64,000 nt of DNA from Candidatus Aenigmatarchaeota archaeon (GCA_017610225.1 JAFCCM010000012.1:1-64000); one strand, 5' to 3'; positions 34,705 through 42,891 are shown, counted from the first letter of the stretch. Numbers and translations: made by a program. Notes: generated by a model not told the origin, from the sequence alone.

Positions 34705-35605
34705 TTTGGTTATCCTTTTTACAAATTATTTGAGATAAATTCCATGCATCACATTCTGTTCCTGTTTTATGTCCAATTTCATAATGACATTTTTCACATA
34801 AAACTATTCCATTAGTTGGGTCTAAAGCTAACATTGGTTCTACTTTAACTGGTTGAATATGATGGCAATGTAAATTTTCTTTTGATGCACATTTTTGACA
34901 AGTATAATTATCTTGTTCTAAAACTACTTGTCTCCAAATTTGATATTCTTGTTCTGTAAATGGAGATTTAAATTCTTCTTTAAATGGATCATCTCTTAAT
35001 TTATATAAAATACATGAATCTTTGCATTTATTAGAACAATAGAAATATGAACCATCATTACCATATTCTTTTTCTAATTGTCTTATTCGTTCATAAAACT
35101 GTGTTTTTGTAGGTGTAAACCATCCACCTTTTTCTTTTGAATTTGGACAATCATGATTTTTACAATGTACTTGTATTTCTTTTTCTTCCTGTTTATCAGG
35201 ATTATATCTCATTTCTTCTTCTTTAGCAAATATTAAATATTGTTTTTTTAATTTTTTTATAGTTAAAAAGCTATGATTATTTTTTCCCAATTTAGCTTTT
35301 CGTCTAATTTCTTTTAGTAATATAGCTTTGTCTTCTCCATAAATTTCTTCATATGTTTTATTATTTCTAATTAACCTCATTTTATTTTTTGTTTCTTTAG
35401 TAATAATCTGCCCAAGATGTGAATTTCTCATTTTTTCTTTGGTTTTATCAGAATGCTTTTTATCCAAATGCCCTTTTCTATCTTTTTCTTTATTTATAGG
35501 GCATTGACTTGTATATTTACTACAACAAAATTTGCCATTTTTAAATTGGTATTTGGCTTGTTGCCCACACCCATAATCACATAGGTTCATTACTTGTATA
35601 ACCAT
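34697..35605 (-). CDS. HNH endonuclease beside topoisomerase subunit A
   Basis: A 302-residue protein. The C-terminal HNH reads NYTCQKCASKENLHCHHIQP then GIVLCEKCHYEIGH (about 240-285) with two CxxC zinc pairs and the catalytic His-His. The N-terminal 170 residues are basic and repeat-like with 'KHSDKTKEKMRNSHLGQ', a NUMOD3-type motif used for DNA recognition in homing endonucleases. A second Cys cluster (CDYGCG, CCSKYTSQC; CKNHDCPNS) suggests extra zinc sites. It is inserted directly before the topoisomerase gene and overlaps it, a common position for free-standing homing nucleases. Codons are more A+T-rich than in its neighbours. Confidence 0.87.
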   Translation of the reverse strand: MVIQVMNLCDYGCGQQAKYQFKNGKFCCSKYTSQCPINKEKDRKGHLDKKHSDKTKEKMRNSHLGQIITKETKNKMRLIRNNKTYEEIYGEDKAILLKEIRRKAKLGKNNHSFLTIKKLKKQYLIFAKEEEMRYNPDKQEEKEIQVHCKNHDCPNSKEKGGWFTPTKTQFYERIRQLEKEYGNDGSYFYCSNKCKDSCILYKLRDDPFKEEFKSPFTEQEYQIWRQVVLEQDNYTCQKCASKENLHCHHIQPVKVEPMLALDPTNGIVLCEKCHYEIGHKTGTECDAWNLSQIICKKDNQNG

Positions 35606-36023
35606 ACTCCCGCAATAACTCCTCTGTTTTCATTAGTTGATCGGGTAGCATAGTTGGAAAATTTGGAGTTCCGTATAATTCTATACTTTCCATTATACTA
35701 TATCCTTGTAAAATTTTGAGTGGGTCGGTTACATAGTCTACACCTGATTGATACATTACAACTTTTTCTCTTGCAGTATCAAACATATATGTATAGTCTG
35801 TTATGCGACTGTCTGCCCAAGGATGATCCCATTTATCTCCTCGGTCTGCAATAACACTATCACTTTTTTTCAAGAAATCCAGAGTCAATTCTTCAAACAT
35901 AGTTTGATTGACTTGGATTAGAATATTTAGTGGTATGTGACAAACATCTCCATCCTTAAAAATGCTTCCCAACCATTCCATATCATTTCCAGTTCCTACA
36001 TAAAAATCTGCTTTAGTTCCCAT
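35577..36023 (-). CDS. Conserved phage hypothetical protein (MGTKADFYVG type)
   Basis: A 148-residue protein. The opening MGTKADFYVGTGNDMEWLGS is one I know from many phage hypothetical proteins ('MGTxADFYVGxGxxAEWLGSI'). The middle holds the Asp/His-rich SDSVIADRGDKWDHPWADSR (near 60-79) and the end is helical. No function is known. It overlaps the HNH gene start by 29 bases and is preceded by TAAGGAGC. The HNH gene appears to have been inserted between it and the topoisomerase. Confidence 0.6.
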   Translation of the reverse strand: MGTKADFYVGTGNDMEWLGSIFKDGDVCHIPLNILIQVNQTMFEELTLDFLKKSDSVIADRGDKWDHPWADSRITDYTYMFDTAREKVVMYQSGVDYVTDPLKILQGYSIMESIELYGTPNFPTMLPDQLMKTEELLREYGYTSNEPM

Positions 36024-36036
36024 AACAGCTCCTTAA

Positions 36037-36285
36037 TTAAACATCTCCGTTTTCTGTTATCTTTTTATTTTCGTATGGAGCCAACAATCTGCGCCTTATT
36101 TCTTCGCCTGCTTCGTTAAGTTCTCCGAGAAAGTTTTTGTAATTCCCATATCCGGGTTCAACATGATATTTAGCAAACTTATAGAGTATATAATTCAAAT
36201 CTCCATTCGCTTCAACACCAGCATCGAACATGGCCCGTACTACTTGGTCCATTGCTAAACGTTTACCTTCTTTAATGTATGGCAT
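36037..36285 (-). CDS. DUF6899-like conserved phage protein
   Basis: An 82-residue protein with the pattern MPYIKEGKRL ... GDLNYILYKFAKYHVEPG, NYKNFLGELNEAGEEIRRR and a final APYENKKITENGDV. This matches the family I know as DUF6899 ('MPYI...', 'GELNYxITKL', 'RRxxxPYExxKxxENGDV'), very common in phages of Gram-negative hosts. The role is unknown. It starts five bases before the small Cys gene ends and precedes 35577-36023 by 13 bases. Confidence 0.75.
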   Translation of the reverse strand: MPYIKEGKRLAMDQVVRAMFDAGVEANGDLNYILYKFAKYHVEPGYGNYKNFLGELNEAGEEIRRRLLAPYENKKITENGDV

Positions 36286-36289
36286 ATTA

Positions 36290-36442
36290 TCACCTTTTCA
36301 ATTTGCATCGTAATGCTTTTTTACCTTTTGCAGCATACATAATTTTTGGGGTTTGTCCCCAGTTACATACAAAATTTGTATTGTTATCTACTTTGCATAG
36401 TTTACAATTAACACAATCAATCGTAAGGGCTTTGTTTCTCAT
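36290..36442 (-). CDS. Small Cys-rich protein, 50 residues
   Basis: The frame opens MRNKALTIDCVNCKLCK and continues to FVCNWGQTPKIMYAAKG, ending in ALRCKLKR. The Cys residues are at 10, 13, 16, 26 and 46, giving CxxCxxC plus two more, which suggests a zinc or iron-sulfur site. It overlaps 36417-36806 by 26 bases and stops four bases before the DUF6899-like gene start. There is a reasonable upstream AAAAAAGGACC site. It is a good candidate gene because it fills the operon gap in a consistent way. No family is recognised. Confidence 0.55.
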   Translation of the reverse strand: MRNKALTIDCVNCKLCKVDNNTNFVCNWGQTPKIMYAAKGKKALRCKLKR

Positions 36443-36806
36443 AACGTGGTCCTTTTTTAAAATTATTTGATTTCCAATTGATATACCTTTTCATTCTATC
36501 TTCACATGTTTCATTGAACTTGTGCTCATCAAAATTATCAGCAATGAATTGTGATGCTTCTTTCTGCTTGGTTCCTGTAAATTTAATCTCTAACCTTTTT
36601 TCAATATCCTTTATGAGTCTATATTGTTTTCCGGTGATATTGTTAAATTTGAGATTATTTTTGATTTTAAATTGTTTGTTTTCTTCGGCATACTTCTGAA
36701 GAAATAAATCAGCACCTTTTCTGGTATTATAACCTGTAAATTTAACATTCAAATTTCTTTCGATATCTTCAACATATTTTCTTTGAACCTTGGTCATAAC
36801 AGCCAT
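36417..36806 (-). CDS. Hypothetical protein with two internal repeats
   Basis: A 129-residue protein in which two copies of a 37-residue unit are visible. Residues 5-42 have KVQRKYVEDIERNLNVKFTG and ADLFLQKYAEE, and residues 59-97 have GKQYRLIKDIEKRLEIKFTG and ASQFIADNFDE. Each reads as 'xxQxxxIxxIExxLxxKFTGxxxxxAxxFI', the same pattern used in a family of small DNA-binding-like phage repeats. The C-terminus is basic (NFKKGPRYEKQS). It overlaps the start of the next small gene and follows 36794-37012. Confidence 0.65.
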   Translation of the reverse strand: MAVMTKVQRKYVEDIERNLNVKFTGYNTRKGADLFLQKYAEENKQFKIKNNLKFNNITGKQYRLIKDIEKRLEIKFTGTKQKEASQFIADNFDEHKFNETCEDRMKRYINWKSNNFKKGPRYEKQSPYD

Positions 36807-37012
36807 TGTAGCTTTCTCCTATTATCATAAATCCAACTTGCTGCGTTTCTTGCTTCATATGATGATAAATCAGATTTGATATGATATAAGATCTTATATT
36901 TTCCTCGTTCCACAGTTTCCAAAATACCCAATCTTGATAAAATTCCTCTATAGTTATCATCTGTTGTACGATATGCTGATGTACGGGAATATAGTGTTTT
37001 ATTTTTTGCCAT
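36794..37012 (-). CDS. Hypothetical protein, 72 residues
   Basis: Two overlapping frames are possible here. I prefer this one (MAKNKTLYSRTSAYRT then RGILSRLGILETVERGKYKI) because it is hydrophilic and balanced and its end overlaps the start of the next gene by 13 bases. The alternative frame (36769-37020) has a low-complexity His/Gln/Ile composition. A winged-helix-like rhythm (RGILSRLGILETVERGKYKI) could mean a small DNA-binding protein. No family is recognised. A GGAAGC motif lies upstream. Confidence 0.5.
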   Translation of the reverse strand: MAKNKTLYSRTSAYRTTDDNYRGILSRLGILETVERGKYKILYHIKSDLSSYEARNAASWIYDNRRKLQWLL

Positions 37013-37031
37013 TTGTTCATTGTCAGCTTCC

Positions 37032-37283
37032 TTATTTTATCTTATATAAGAGTCTGCCTTTTTTATCATATATCCTTGACCCATATTTATTAGTACGAAT
37101 CTTTCCTACATATTTTCCTTTTTTATCATATATCCTTGACTCATGTTTATTAACATGAATCTTCCCTGCATAACTCCCATCCTTATTATAAATTCTATGT
37201 CTTTCAGGAAAGTCATACAAGGTCCCAGTAGTTATGCACCCACATATGAAAATGGTGCATAACATACTCATAAATAGTTTCAT
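37032..37283 (-). CDS. Putative lipoprotein with tandem RIYDKKG repeats
   Basis: An 83-residue protein. The N-terminus MKLFMSMLCTIFICGC with Cys16 gives a lipobox-like ICGC, so the mature protein may be anchored to a membrane. It then has three repeats of about 20 residues: RIYNKDGSYAGKIHVNKHES, RIYDKKGKYVGKIRTNKYGS and a truncated RIYDKKGRLLYKIK. In DNA, a near-identical 23-base segment recurs at about 37052 and 37112. The repeat resembles 'YDxxG' beta hairpins. A surface lipoprotein is typical of superinfection-exclusion genes, but that role is only an inference. It starts one base before a small remnant region. Confidence 0.68.
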   Translation of the reverse strand: MKLFMSMLCTIFICGCITTGTLYDFPERHRIYNKDGSYAGKIHVNKHESRIYDKKGKYVGKIRTNKYGSRIYDKKGRLLYKIK

Positions 37284-37294
37284 TTTATTGGTCT

Positions 37295-37326
37295 CCTTAT
37301 TTTAGGAATCCAAATTTATATACTCT
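37295..37326 (-). repeat. Remnant of the 3' end of the neighbouring gene 37692-38471
   Basis: This 32-base stretch closely matches 37689-37721 (about 26 of 32 positions by eye, including one base gap), the 3' end of the gene at 37692-38471. In one frame it translates to RLYQRVYKFGFLK and a stop; the intact gene ends MREGVYKFGFLK. Upstream of the remnant that frame is soon closed by a TGA. It looks like a decayed duplicate or a recombination scar. Confidence 0.65.
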
Positions 37327-37402
37327 TTGGTATAACCGTGTTTTTATCAATCAACCCAACTTCAGGGATTAATCTTGTGTTCATATCAAGATTCATAACC
37401 AT
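37316..37402 (-). CDS. Micro-ORF of 28 residues, doubtful
   Basis: A 28-residue frame starts just after the stop of 37407-37682 (MVMNLDMNTRLIPEVG then LIDKNTVIPKSI). It overlaps the remnant described at 37295-37326 in another phase. No strong ribosome site is seen (AAAGAA only) and no family is recognised. It may be a fragment of an older gene, so I list it with low confidence. Confidence 0.2.
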   Translation of the reverse strand: MVMNLDMNTRLIPEVGLIDKNTVIPKSI

Positions 37403-37406
37403 TTCT

Positions 37407-37682
37407 TTATTTTCTGGAATTATATATTTCCAACCGATAGCGGTTAATACCTTTAAAATTCTTGATACATCCTCGAATGGTTCCAGTTGGATTTTCTTTC
37501 ATGACTTTAAAGTTTACATCAGTCATTGTGGCTGTTTTTGTTTTTTTATTTATTTTTAATGAGTAATGTGATGTTATCCATATAAATCCATCTGTTTGGT
37601 CATTTAAAAAATTTTCAGTCCATTCAAGATCAGATTTGTTTGGGGTCCATTTACTAAAATTTAACATTTTGTTCGTGTCCAT
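37407..37682 (-). CDS. Hypothetical protein, 91 residues
   Basis: A soluble protein with several aromatic strands (SDLEWTENFLNDQTDGFIWI, SHYSLKINKKTKTATMTDV) and a Lys/Arg end. No family is recognised. It lies nine bases after the stop of 37692-38471 with an AAAGGAG site ahead. It is followed by the remnant of the preceding gene's 3' end, so this small region has been rearranged. Confidence 0.45.
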   Translation of the reverse strand: MDTNKMLNFSKWTPNKSDLEWTENFLNDQTDGFIWITSHYSLKINKKTKTATMTDVNFKVMKENPTGTIRGCIKNFKGINRYRLEIYNSRK

Positions 37683-37691
37683 TATTCTCCT

Positions 37692-38471
37692 TTATTTTAA
37701 AAAACCAAATTTATAAACTCCTTCCCTCATTCGATCTTCGAATGTTTTGTAGAGAATAGCAAACTTGTCTAAATCATTTTTGAAGTATTTTTCCAATACA
37801 AAGTTTTTTATTTGCCACCATCCAGCATCCCATCTATCTAAATTCCAATGAGGGGTTTTTTGATGTACAATTTTTCTTGCCTCAATGGACATCTTTATCA
37901 AGGATGCAGCTGTTGTCAAAACTTCTTCAGCATCTGAAGACAATCTTAAATTATGAATATTATGATGGTTCAGTAAAAATCTTTCGTTATTATCTTGATA
38001 TGAATTTTGAACTAACTCTGTAAAATTTATAGATGAGGAAAGATCAACCATTTCTTCTTTTTTTATAAAGAACCATTGATTCAGTATATTAAATTTTTCA
38101 TTCTTGAATGAAAATTGATAGCTTTTTGTATTAAATAAACAATATATGATCGAATCTATATACCATTGAAAATAATCTTCTTGTGAATCGTCTGGCCATA
38201 CATATTCTTGTATTCTCTCATAAAAATGAGTCCATTTATCTGTCAATAAATTAGCGGTAGCAGCAGGCACAACTTTATGAAAATTAGATCTATCCACATA
38301 AATTCCACCGGTTACTGTCAAATTTGTTGATGATATTGCAATATTCGCTTCCTCTCTATTATATGCTAATGTAACATATCCTAAATATGGAAGTTCTTTC
38401 TTTGATTCGATTTCATACCCAGTTCCATTTGAAAATAATTTTTTTGGGGATGTAATTATCATTGTTGTCAT
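37692..38471 (-). CDS. Hypothetical partner of the methyltransferase-like gene
   Basis: A 259-residue protein with no recognised family. It begins MTTMIITSPKKLFSNGTGYE and has a beta-rich first third, then helices with aromatic residues (DDSQEDYFQWYIDSIIYCLF) and an Asn/His-rich centre. It overlaps the stop of the 601-residue methyltransferase-like gene by four bases (ATGA), so the two are translated together and probably act together. No nuclease motif (PD-ExK, HNH, GIY-YIG) is visible, so I cannot call it a restriction subunit. Its 3' end is partly duplicated downstream (37295-37326). Confidence 0.5.
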   Translation of the reverse strand: MTTMIITSPKKLFSNGTGYEIESKKELPYLGYVTLAYNREEANIAISSTNLTVTGGIYVDRSNFHKVVPAATANLLTDKWTHFYERIQEYVWPDDSQEDYFQWYIDSIIYCLFNTKSYQFSFKNEKFNILNQWFFIKKEEMVDLSSSINFTELVQNSYQDNNERFLLNHHNIHNLRLSSDAEEVLTTAASLIKMSIEARKIVHQKTPHWNLDRWDAGWWQIKNFVLEKYFKNDLDKFAILYKTFEDRMREGVYKFGFLK

Positions 38472-40273
38472 AGAGTTACCTCACTAACTACACGTTCCTT
38501 TAAACAATTTTGCATTTCATCACAATTATATAGTTTTATTTTTCCATTAGATTCTAAATTTTTATCATATAAATCAAATTCAAATTCATATTTAGATGTT
38601 TCTTCTTTAGGGGAAAAGATGCAAAAACACATTACAAAGTCATCAGTTAAAGATGGAAAAACTGTTGCTGGAAACATAACTCCTTTTTCCATCTTATAAT
38701 AGTTAAACCATAAATTTCTAAAATCTCTATTATTAAATCCTGTAAAGAAAGTACCTAATAGAAATGTTGAAACATATTGATTATCATTTTTATAGTATCT
38801 TCTATTAAATAAAATTCTATATAGAAAATTGATGTATAGTTCTGAGTTAACACGGGCCAATTCTGGATCCTCTTTCATATAAAGTTTGGTAATATCATTT
38901 TCATCAGGAAAAAGACGTTCTTTTTCATTATATCCGCCTGGCGTACTCATTGGAGGATTTTGTAATATGTGAATATTTTTATTTTGTAACATTGCCAATA
39001 TTAAGTCAACCGGAATTTTTGAATTTTCATGAAAAATCAAGGAAGATGAGTTCTGCATATTTTTAAAAACTTTTTTGATTTCACTTTTATCAACTGTTAT
39101 TTTGCCTTTTTTATTTATTTTTTTAACAACTGATAAATCATCATTTAAGAAATCTAATTGAAATTTAATAGCATTAATATTATTTTCTTTTGAAATTGTA
39201 AAATCGTCCTTAAATAAATTTGAACAATATAATCTCTCAATTGCATATCCGTATTTATGGTTAGTTAGATTTTGTGTTGCACAACATGTATCCCACCACC
39301 ACAATTCATTGAATGGATTAATGTCAATTCCTTCAAAATAAGGAAGAATATATTTCTCATATAGAAATTCCGCCAAAGGTATAGGTGTGTAATATTCGCC
39401 TGTTGCTCTTCTATATTTATCTTCGCTAAGATCATCAAATTCACTTGAAATATTATCTAACGTTTCTTTATTTGAAATTGGAAAATCATATTTTGATATA
39501 AACATTGATAATGCTAAAGGAATTATTTCTAGATCATAAATGATATTATCAACTGTAGTTATCATTATTTTTTCATCTACATGATACTTGCCTAAAATAA
39601 TAGCATGATAAAAAATTACTTTTAATTGATTAAAGTTATATTTTTCTTGATCTGATAGAACTGTATTTTTAAATTCTCTATATATAAGACTCAGATTTTT
39701 CATACTCACAACCTTTTTATTAATCTTTAGTTTTCCACTTTTAAAACAATATTCAATATAATTATAAATATCATCGACACTAGTTTCTTTATTTTCAAAA
39801 TATGTGATTTTATTAAAGTCCAGTATCTCTTTTTTTATATCATATCTTAACCATTTATAATTATTCTCTGTATCATCATATAATTTTCTGGCTGAACTTG
39901 TTGGGATTCTTTCATCGTGAAAATATTTTTCTATATTTTTTGTTTCTAAAATAAAACAAAAATCTTTTAAAACCCCAACTAACAATGATGGATTCTCTTG
40001 TGGAAGATTATTTATAGCTTTTGCATACACAATTAACTGTGATATAACTCGACTACACTCATCTTCAGACAAATTGATGTTTTTCCCCTCAACTAAAAAT
40101 GAGAAATCAAGAACATAGTGATATCCATCACTATTCACTAAAGATATATTTGTAGTTCCTCGCTTTTTTAATCCACTATTAATAATTTCTAATATATCAG
40201 TCTCAACTAAGTTTGTAGGTATTTTTAATTCTTCTTTTTCTTTTATTAAATATGTAATTGTTTCTTTTTGCAT
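38468..40273 (-). CDS. N6-adenine DNA methyltransferase-like protein (N6_Mtase type)
   Basis: A 601-residue protein with the fold signature of type I/IIG methylases. An ATGEYYTPIPLAEFL segment (near 293-307) matches the 'GxxYTP' start of the N6_Mtase domain. WWWDTCCATQNLTN (near 323-336) stands in place of motif I (DPxxGxG), and LQNPPMSTPGG (near 440-450) is motif IV with Met replacing the usual Tyr/Phe/Trp. Motif I is degenerate (no Gly pair), so activity is doubtful. I take the ATG at 40271-40273 behind GGAG; a GTG at 40294 is possible. It may protect or mimic host modification, perhaps with the gene at 37692-38471. Confidence 0.7.
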   Translation of the reverse strand: MQKETITYLIKEKEELKIPTNLVETDILEIINSGLKKRGTTNISLVNSDGYHYVLDFSFLVEGKNINLSEDECSRVISQLIVYAKAINNLPQENPSLLVGVLKDFCFILETKNIEKYFHDERIPTSSARKLYDDTENNYKWLRYDIKKEILDFNKITYFENKETSVDDIYNYIEYCFKSGKLKINKKVVSMKNLSLIYREFKNTVLSDQEKYNFNQLKVIFYHAIILGKYHVDEKIMITTVDNIIYDLEIIPLALSMFISKYDFPISNKETLDNISSEFDDLSEDKYRRATGEYYTPIPLAEFLYEKYILPYFEGIDINPFNELWWWDTCCATQNLTNHKYGYAIERLYCSNLFKDDFTISKENNINAIKFQLDFLNDDLSVVKKINKKGKITVDKSEIKKVFKNMQNSSSLIFHENSKIPVDLILAMLQNKNIHILQNPPMSTPGGYNEKERLFPDENDITKLYMKEDPELARVNSELYINFLYRILFNRRYYKNDNQYVSTFLLGTFFTGFNNRDFRNLWFNYYKMEKGVMFPATVFPSLTDDFVMCFCIFSPKEETSKYEFEFDLYDKNLESNGKIKLYNCDEMQNCLKERVVSEVTL

Positions 40274-40294
40274 GATAAACTCCATTTTATACAC

Positions 40295-42079
40295 TCATGA
40301 TATCAGTTTCCTTTTTTCTTCTGCACTTGAAAACAATATTGATAACTTGTCGATATCTTTACTATATTCAATCGGTATTAGATTTCTTGTTGCTTCATCA
40401 AGTAAACATATTCTTAATTGTGCAGGATTCATTTCCCCAAGTCCTTTGTACCTTTGAATCTTTCGACCCTTTGCTCTAGCTTTTTCCAATTCTTTTTCTG
40501 ACCATAAAGGGATAAATGTTTTTCCTTCATGAATTGCAAACAAAGGAGTTTGAGCGATAAAATAGTTTCCTGCTTGAACAATTTCTGGAACTAAGATTCC
40601 CATAACCATTGATACAAGACATGCAATATGATTTCCATCATGATCAGCATCAGTCGAACATACGATTTTGTCATACCTTAATTTACTAATATCAAAGTCT
40701 GGACCAACTCCAGTTCCCAACGCTTTAATTAATTCTCCTACTTCTTTATTTTCGAGAATGTTTTTCTTTGTTGTGACATTCGGAATTGATTTTCCTCTTA
40801 GTGGAAGGATTGCATGAATGGTTGGATTCCTTGATTGTATAATTGAACCACCTGCTGAATCTCCCTCAACTATAAATAATTCACCATTTCGACTTGTACA
40901 GTCTCTTAGTTTTGTGAATTGTGTAGATGCTCTTCTTCCTCCTGATCCGTTTGTTTTCAACTTCTTTGCATCTAAACGTTTTCTATATTCAGAAAATCGT
41001 TCAAGCCATTCAATCATTAATGGTTCTTGAACCTGTGCAAATTCTTCCAGTTGTGATCTGAAATCTTTTGCGAATTTATCAAAATCTGTTTTTCGATTTG
41101 TTAGTTTATCTTTTGTCTGCCCTGAAAACTTTGGTTCAATTAAATTCAACATCAGATATGCTCGTAAACCATACAAACAATCATTTGGTTGAAATGATAA
41201 ACCATGTTTCTTTGCTTTTGATGTGAAGAACTCTTTCAAAATATCTTGAAATAATAAAACATGTGTACCGCCTGCATTAACAGGTAGTAGATTCACAGAT
41301 GAAATCATTTTTGGAGATACTGATCCATCTGTTTCATAAGCAAATAATACATGAAATTTTTCAGGTGCTTTGTCTGAATTTAAAAATGTTGCTATAGTTT
41401 TGCCTTTACCTGTCAAGCAATTACGAGCAAAATGTTCTTCAATGCTTAATTGAAATACTTCCTTTTCGCCATCGACAATCAACACGAAGCTAATATCATT
41501 TGACATTTCTGCTGATGCTGTTGTTAAGCGTCTTCTAATTCTATCAAGATCAGGTGTTAGTGTTTCGAAGAATTTAGCATCAGGAGTAAACTCAATTTTT
41601 GTTGAGAATGGTCTTTCGTCTTTATAAGGTTCAATTTTCGAACGTTTTAATTTAGCATTGTTAAACTCGAATATACCATATTGCTTATCTCGATATACTT
41701 CAACTGTATAATCTGTGCTTAGAGCATTAACAACAATCAATCCAACACCGTGTAATCCTGAACTTATTTCATATGCTGTTTTTCTATCTTGAAACTTTCC
41801 CCCTGAGAATAGTTTTGATGAAATTATGATCGGAGTGTTATCATCAAGTGGGATTCCTCTCCCATCATCAAGTACTGAAAATTTATTTAATTTTGTGTCT
41901 ATTATAACAGCAATAATTTTTGCATGACCGGATAAAGCCTCATCAAGAGAATTATCTAAAATTTCTTCAAGCAGATGTGTTGGAGTCTCACTAGATCCAA
42001 TGTACATACCAGAATTTAACTGTATATGTTCTATTTCTTCAAGAACTTGAATATCTTTTGCCGTGTATCTTTTTGCCAT
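40295..42079 (-). CDS. Type II DNA topoisomerase ATPase subunit (GyrB/ParE-like)
   Basis: ATPase and DNA-passage subunit of the phage topoisomerase, partner of 33406-34704. At 594 residues it is like ParE and shorter than GyrB. The GHKL ATPase shows EEILDNSLDEALSGHA, LDDGRGIP and SSGLHGVGLIVV. The transducer is followed by the TOPRIM region with FIVEGDSAGGS and CSTDADHDGNHI, which hold the Mg-binding Asp residues. The final RYKGLGEMNPAQL block is also present. It is cut off from its subunit A by about 5.6 kb of small genes; an HNH gene lies just upstream, so the two subunit genes may once have been closer. Confidence 0.95.
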   Translation of the reverse strand: MAKRYTAKDIQVLEEIEHIQLNSGMYIGSSETPTHLLEEILDNSLDEALSGHAKIIAVIIDTKLNKFSVLDDGRGIPLDDNTPIIISSKLFSGGKFQDRKTAYEISSGLHGVGLIVVNALSTDYTVEVYRDKQYGIFEFNNAKLKRSKIEPYKDERPFSTKIEFTPDAKFFETLTPDLDRIRRRLTTASAEMSNDISFVLIVDGEKEVFQLSIEEHFARNCLTGKGKTIATFLNSDKAPEKFHVLFAYETDGSVSPKMISSVNLLPVNAGGTHVLLFQDILKEFFTSKAKKHGLSFQPNDCLYGLRAYLMLNLIEPKFSGQTKDKLTNRKTDFDKFAKDFRSQLEEFAQVQEPLMIEWLERFSEYRKRLDAKKLKTNGSGGRRASTQFTKLRDCTSRNGELFIVEGDSAGGSIIQSRNPTIHAILPLRGKSIPNVTTKKNILENKEVGELIKALGTGVGPDFDISKLRYDKIVCSTDADHDGNHIACLVSMVMGILVPEIVQAGNYFIAQTPLFAIHEGKTFIPLWSEKELEKARAKGRKIQRYKGLGEMNPAQLRICLLDEATRNLIPIEYSKDIDKLSILFSSAEEKRKLIS

Positions 42080-42153
42080 TCAGAGTCCTCCTTTAATACT
42101 CTAATACAAGTCCATCCATTTTTATGGCTACTTATTTTATTATTAGCAACTAA

Positions 42154-42816
42154 TTACATACACCCATAATTTAATTTATTCTCGTTACAAAACATTTTTA
42201 AATTATAAACTTCATATATAAGTTCATTTGGAGAAGTACATACATACTTAAATTTAGTTCTTCCAGTTAAAGAATCACTGAGTTTTTCTCTAGCTCCCGG
42301 TTTATGCATAGATGGTTTTTGTTTCATAAACATAGAATGATCTGGTCTTTTTCTTCCCTTTAAAGTATTTGCATGCTTTATACATTCATCGGGGTTATTC
42401 ATCCTACCACGTCCTTTATTTATCATATCCTGAGCATTATCTTTAGAAGTTCCAACAAACAAATGATCTGGGTTTACACAATAAGTTATATCACACTTAT
42501 GACAAATATACATATCATTAGGAATAGATCCCACATATAATTCATAAAAAATTCTATGAGCTTGATTATCATTATAACAACCATAATTATTATTTTTCTT
42601 TCCTTGTATCCATTCCCAGCAATTAGTTTTATCATTTATAATATATCTATCTGCTAATTCTATCTTTAAATATTCTTTTAACAGACTTGAATGCTCATTC
42701 CAATAAATCTCTTTATTTGGATGATCTAGCATACGAGTTAAATGTTGGTTTAAATATCTAAGAGACCTGAATGTTTTTCCGCAAATTTTACAGTTAAAAA
42801 TGTTTTCCTCTGTCAT
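42154..42816 (-). CDS. HNH endonuclease with N-terminal C2H2 finger, beside topoisomerase subunit B
   Basis: A 220-residue protein. A C2H2-like zinc finger, FNCKICGKTFRSLRYLNQHL (residues 7-26), leads into the HNH_3 core: CWEWIQGKKNNNYGCYNDNQ, AHRIFYELY, MYICHKCDITYCVNPDHLFV and GTSKDNAQDM. The related HNH at 25372-25986 has no finger. The finger may give extra DNA specificity. The end (KMFCNENKLNYGCM) is a NUMOD-like tail. It stands 74 bases before topoisomerase subunit B, mirroring the HNH beside subunit A. Confidence 0.88.
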   Translation of the reverse strand: MTEENIFNCKICGKTFRSLRYLNQHLTRMLDHPNKEIYWNEHSSLLKEYLKIELADRYIINDKTNCWEWIQGKKNNNYGCYNDNQAHRIFYELYVGSIPNDMYICHKCDITYCVNPDHLFVGTSKDNAQDMINKGRGRMNNPDECIKHANTLKGRKRPDHSMFMKQKPSMHKPGAREKLSDSLTGRTKFKYVCTSPNELIYEVYNLKMFCNENKLNYGCM

Positions 42817-42846
42817 TTCCCATCGTTTGCCTCCTTTAAAATTATA

Positions 42847-42883
42847 GTAACCAGACTTAAAACTAATTTTTAAGTCTGGTTAC
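42847..42883 (-). terminator. Large perfect hairpin, possible terminator
   Basis: An inverted repeat with a perfect 16-bp stem (GTAACCAGACTTAAAA and its complement) and a 5-base loop lies between the membrane protein gene 42892-43062 and the HNH gene. On the minus strand a T-rich TATAATTTTAAAGG follows, including the HNH ribosome site. It may be a bidirectional terminator or sequester the HNH start. Confidence 0.65.
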
Positions 42884-42891
42884 CATTTTGA

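Noticed and set aside
36769..37020. Alternative 83-residue frame at 36769-37020
   Set aside because: It overlaps 36794-37012 in another phase and has a low-complexity His/Gln/Ile composition; the other frame fits the operon spacing better.
37692..38471. Restriction endonuclease partner of the methyltransferase-like gene
   Set aside because: No PD-ExK, HNH or GIY-YIG motif is visible, so only translational coupling supports a link.
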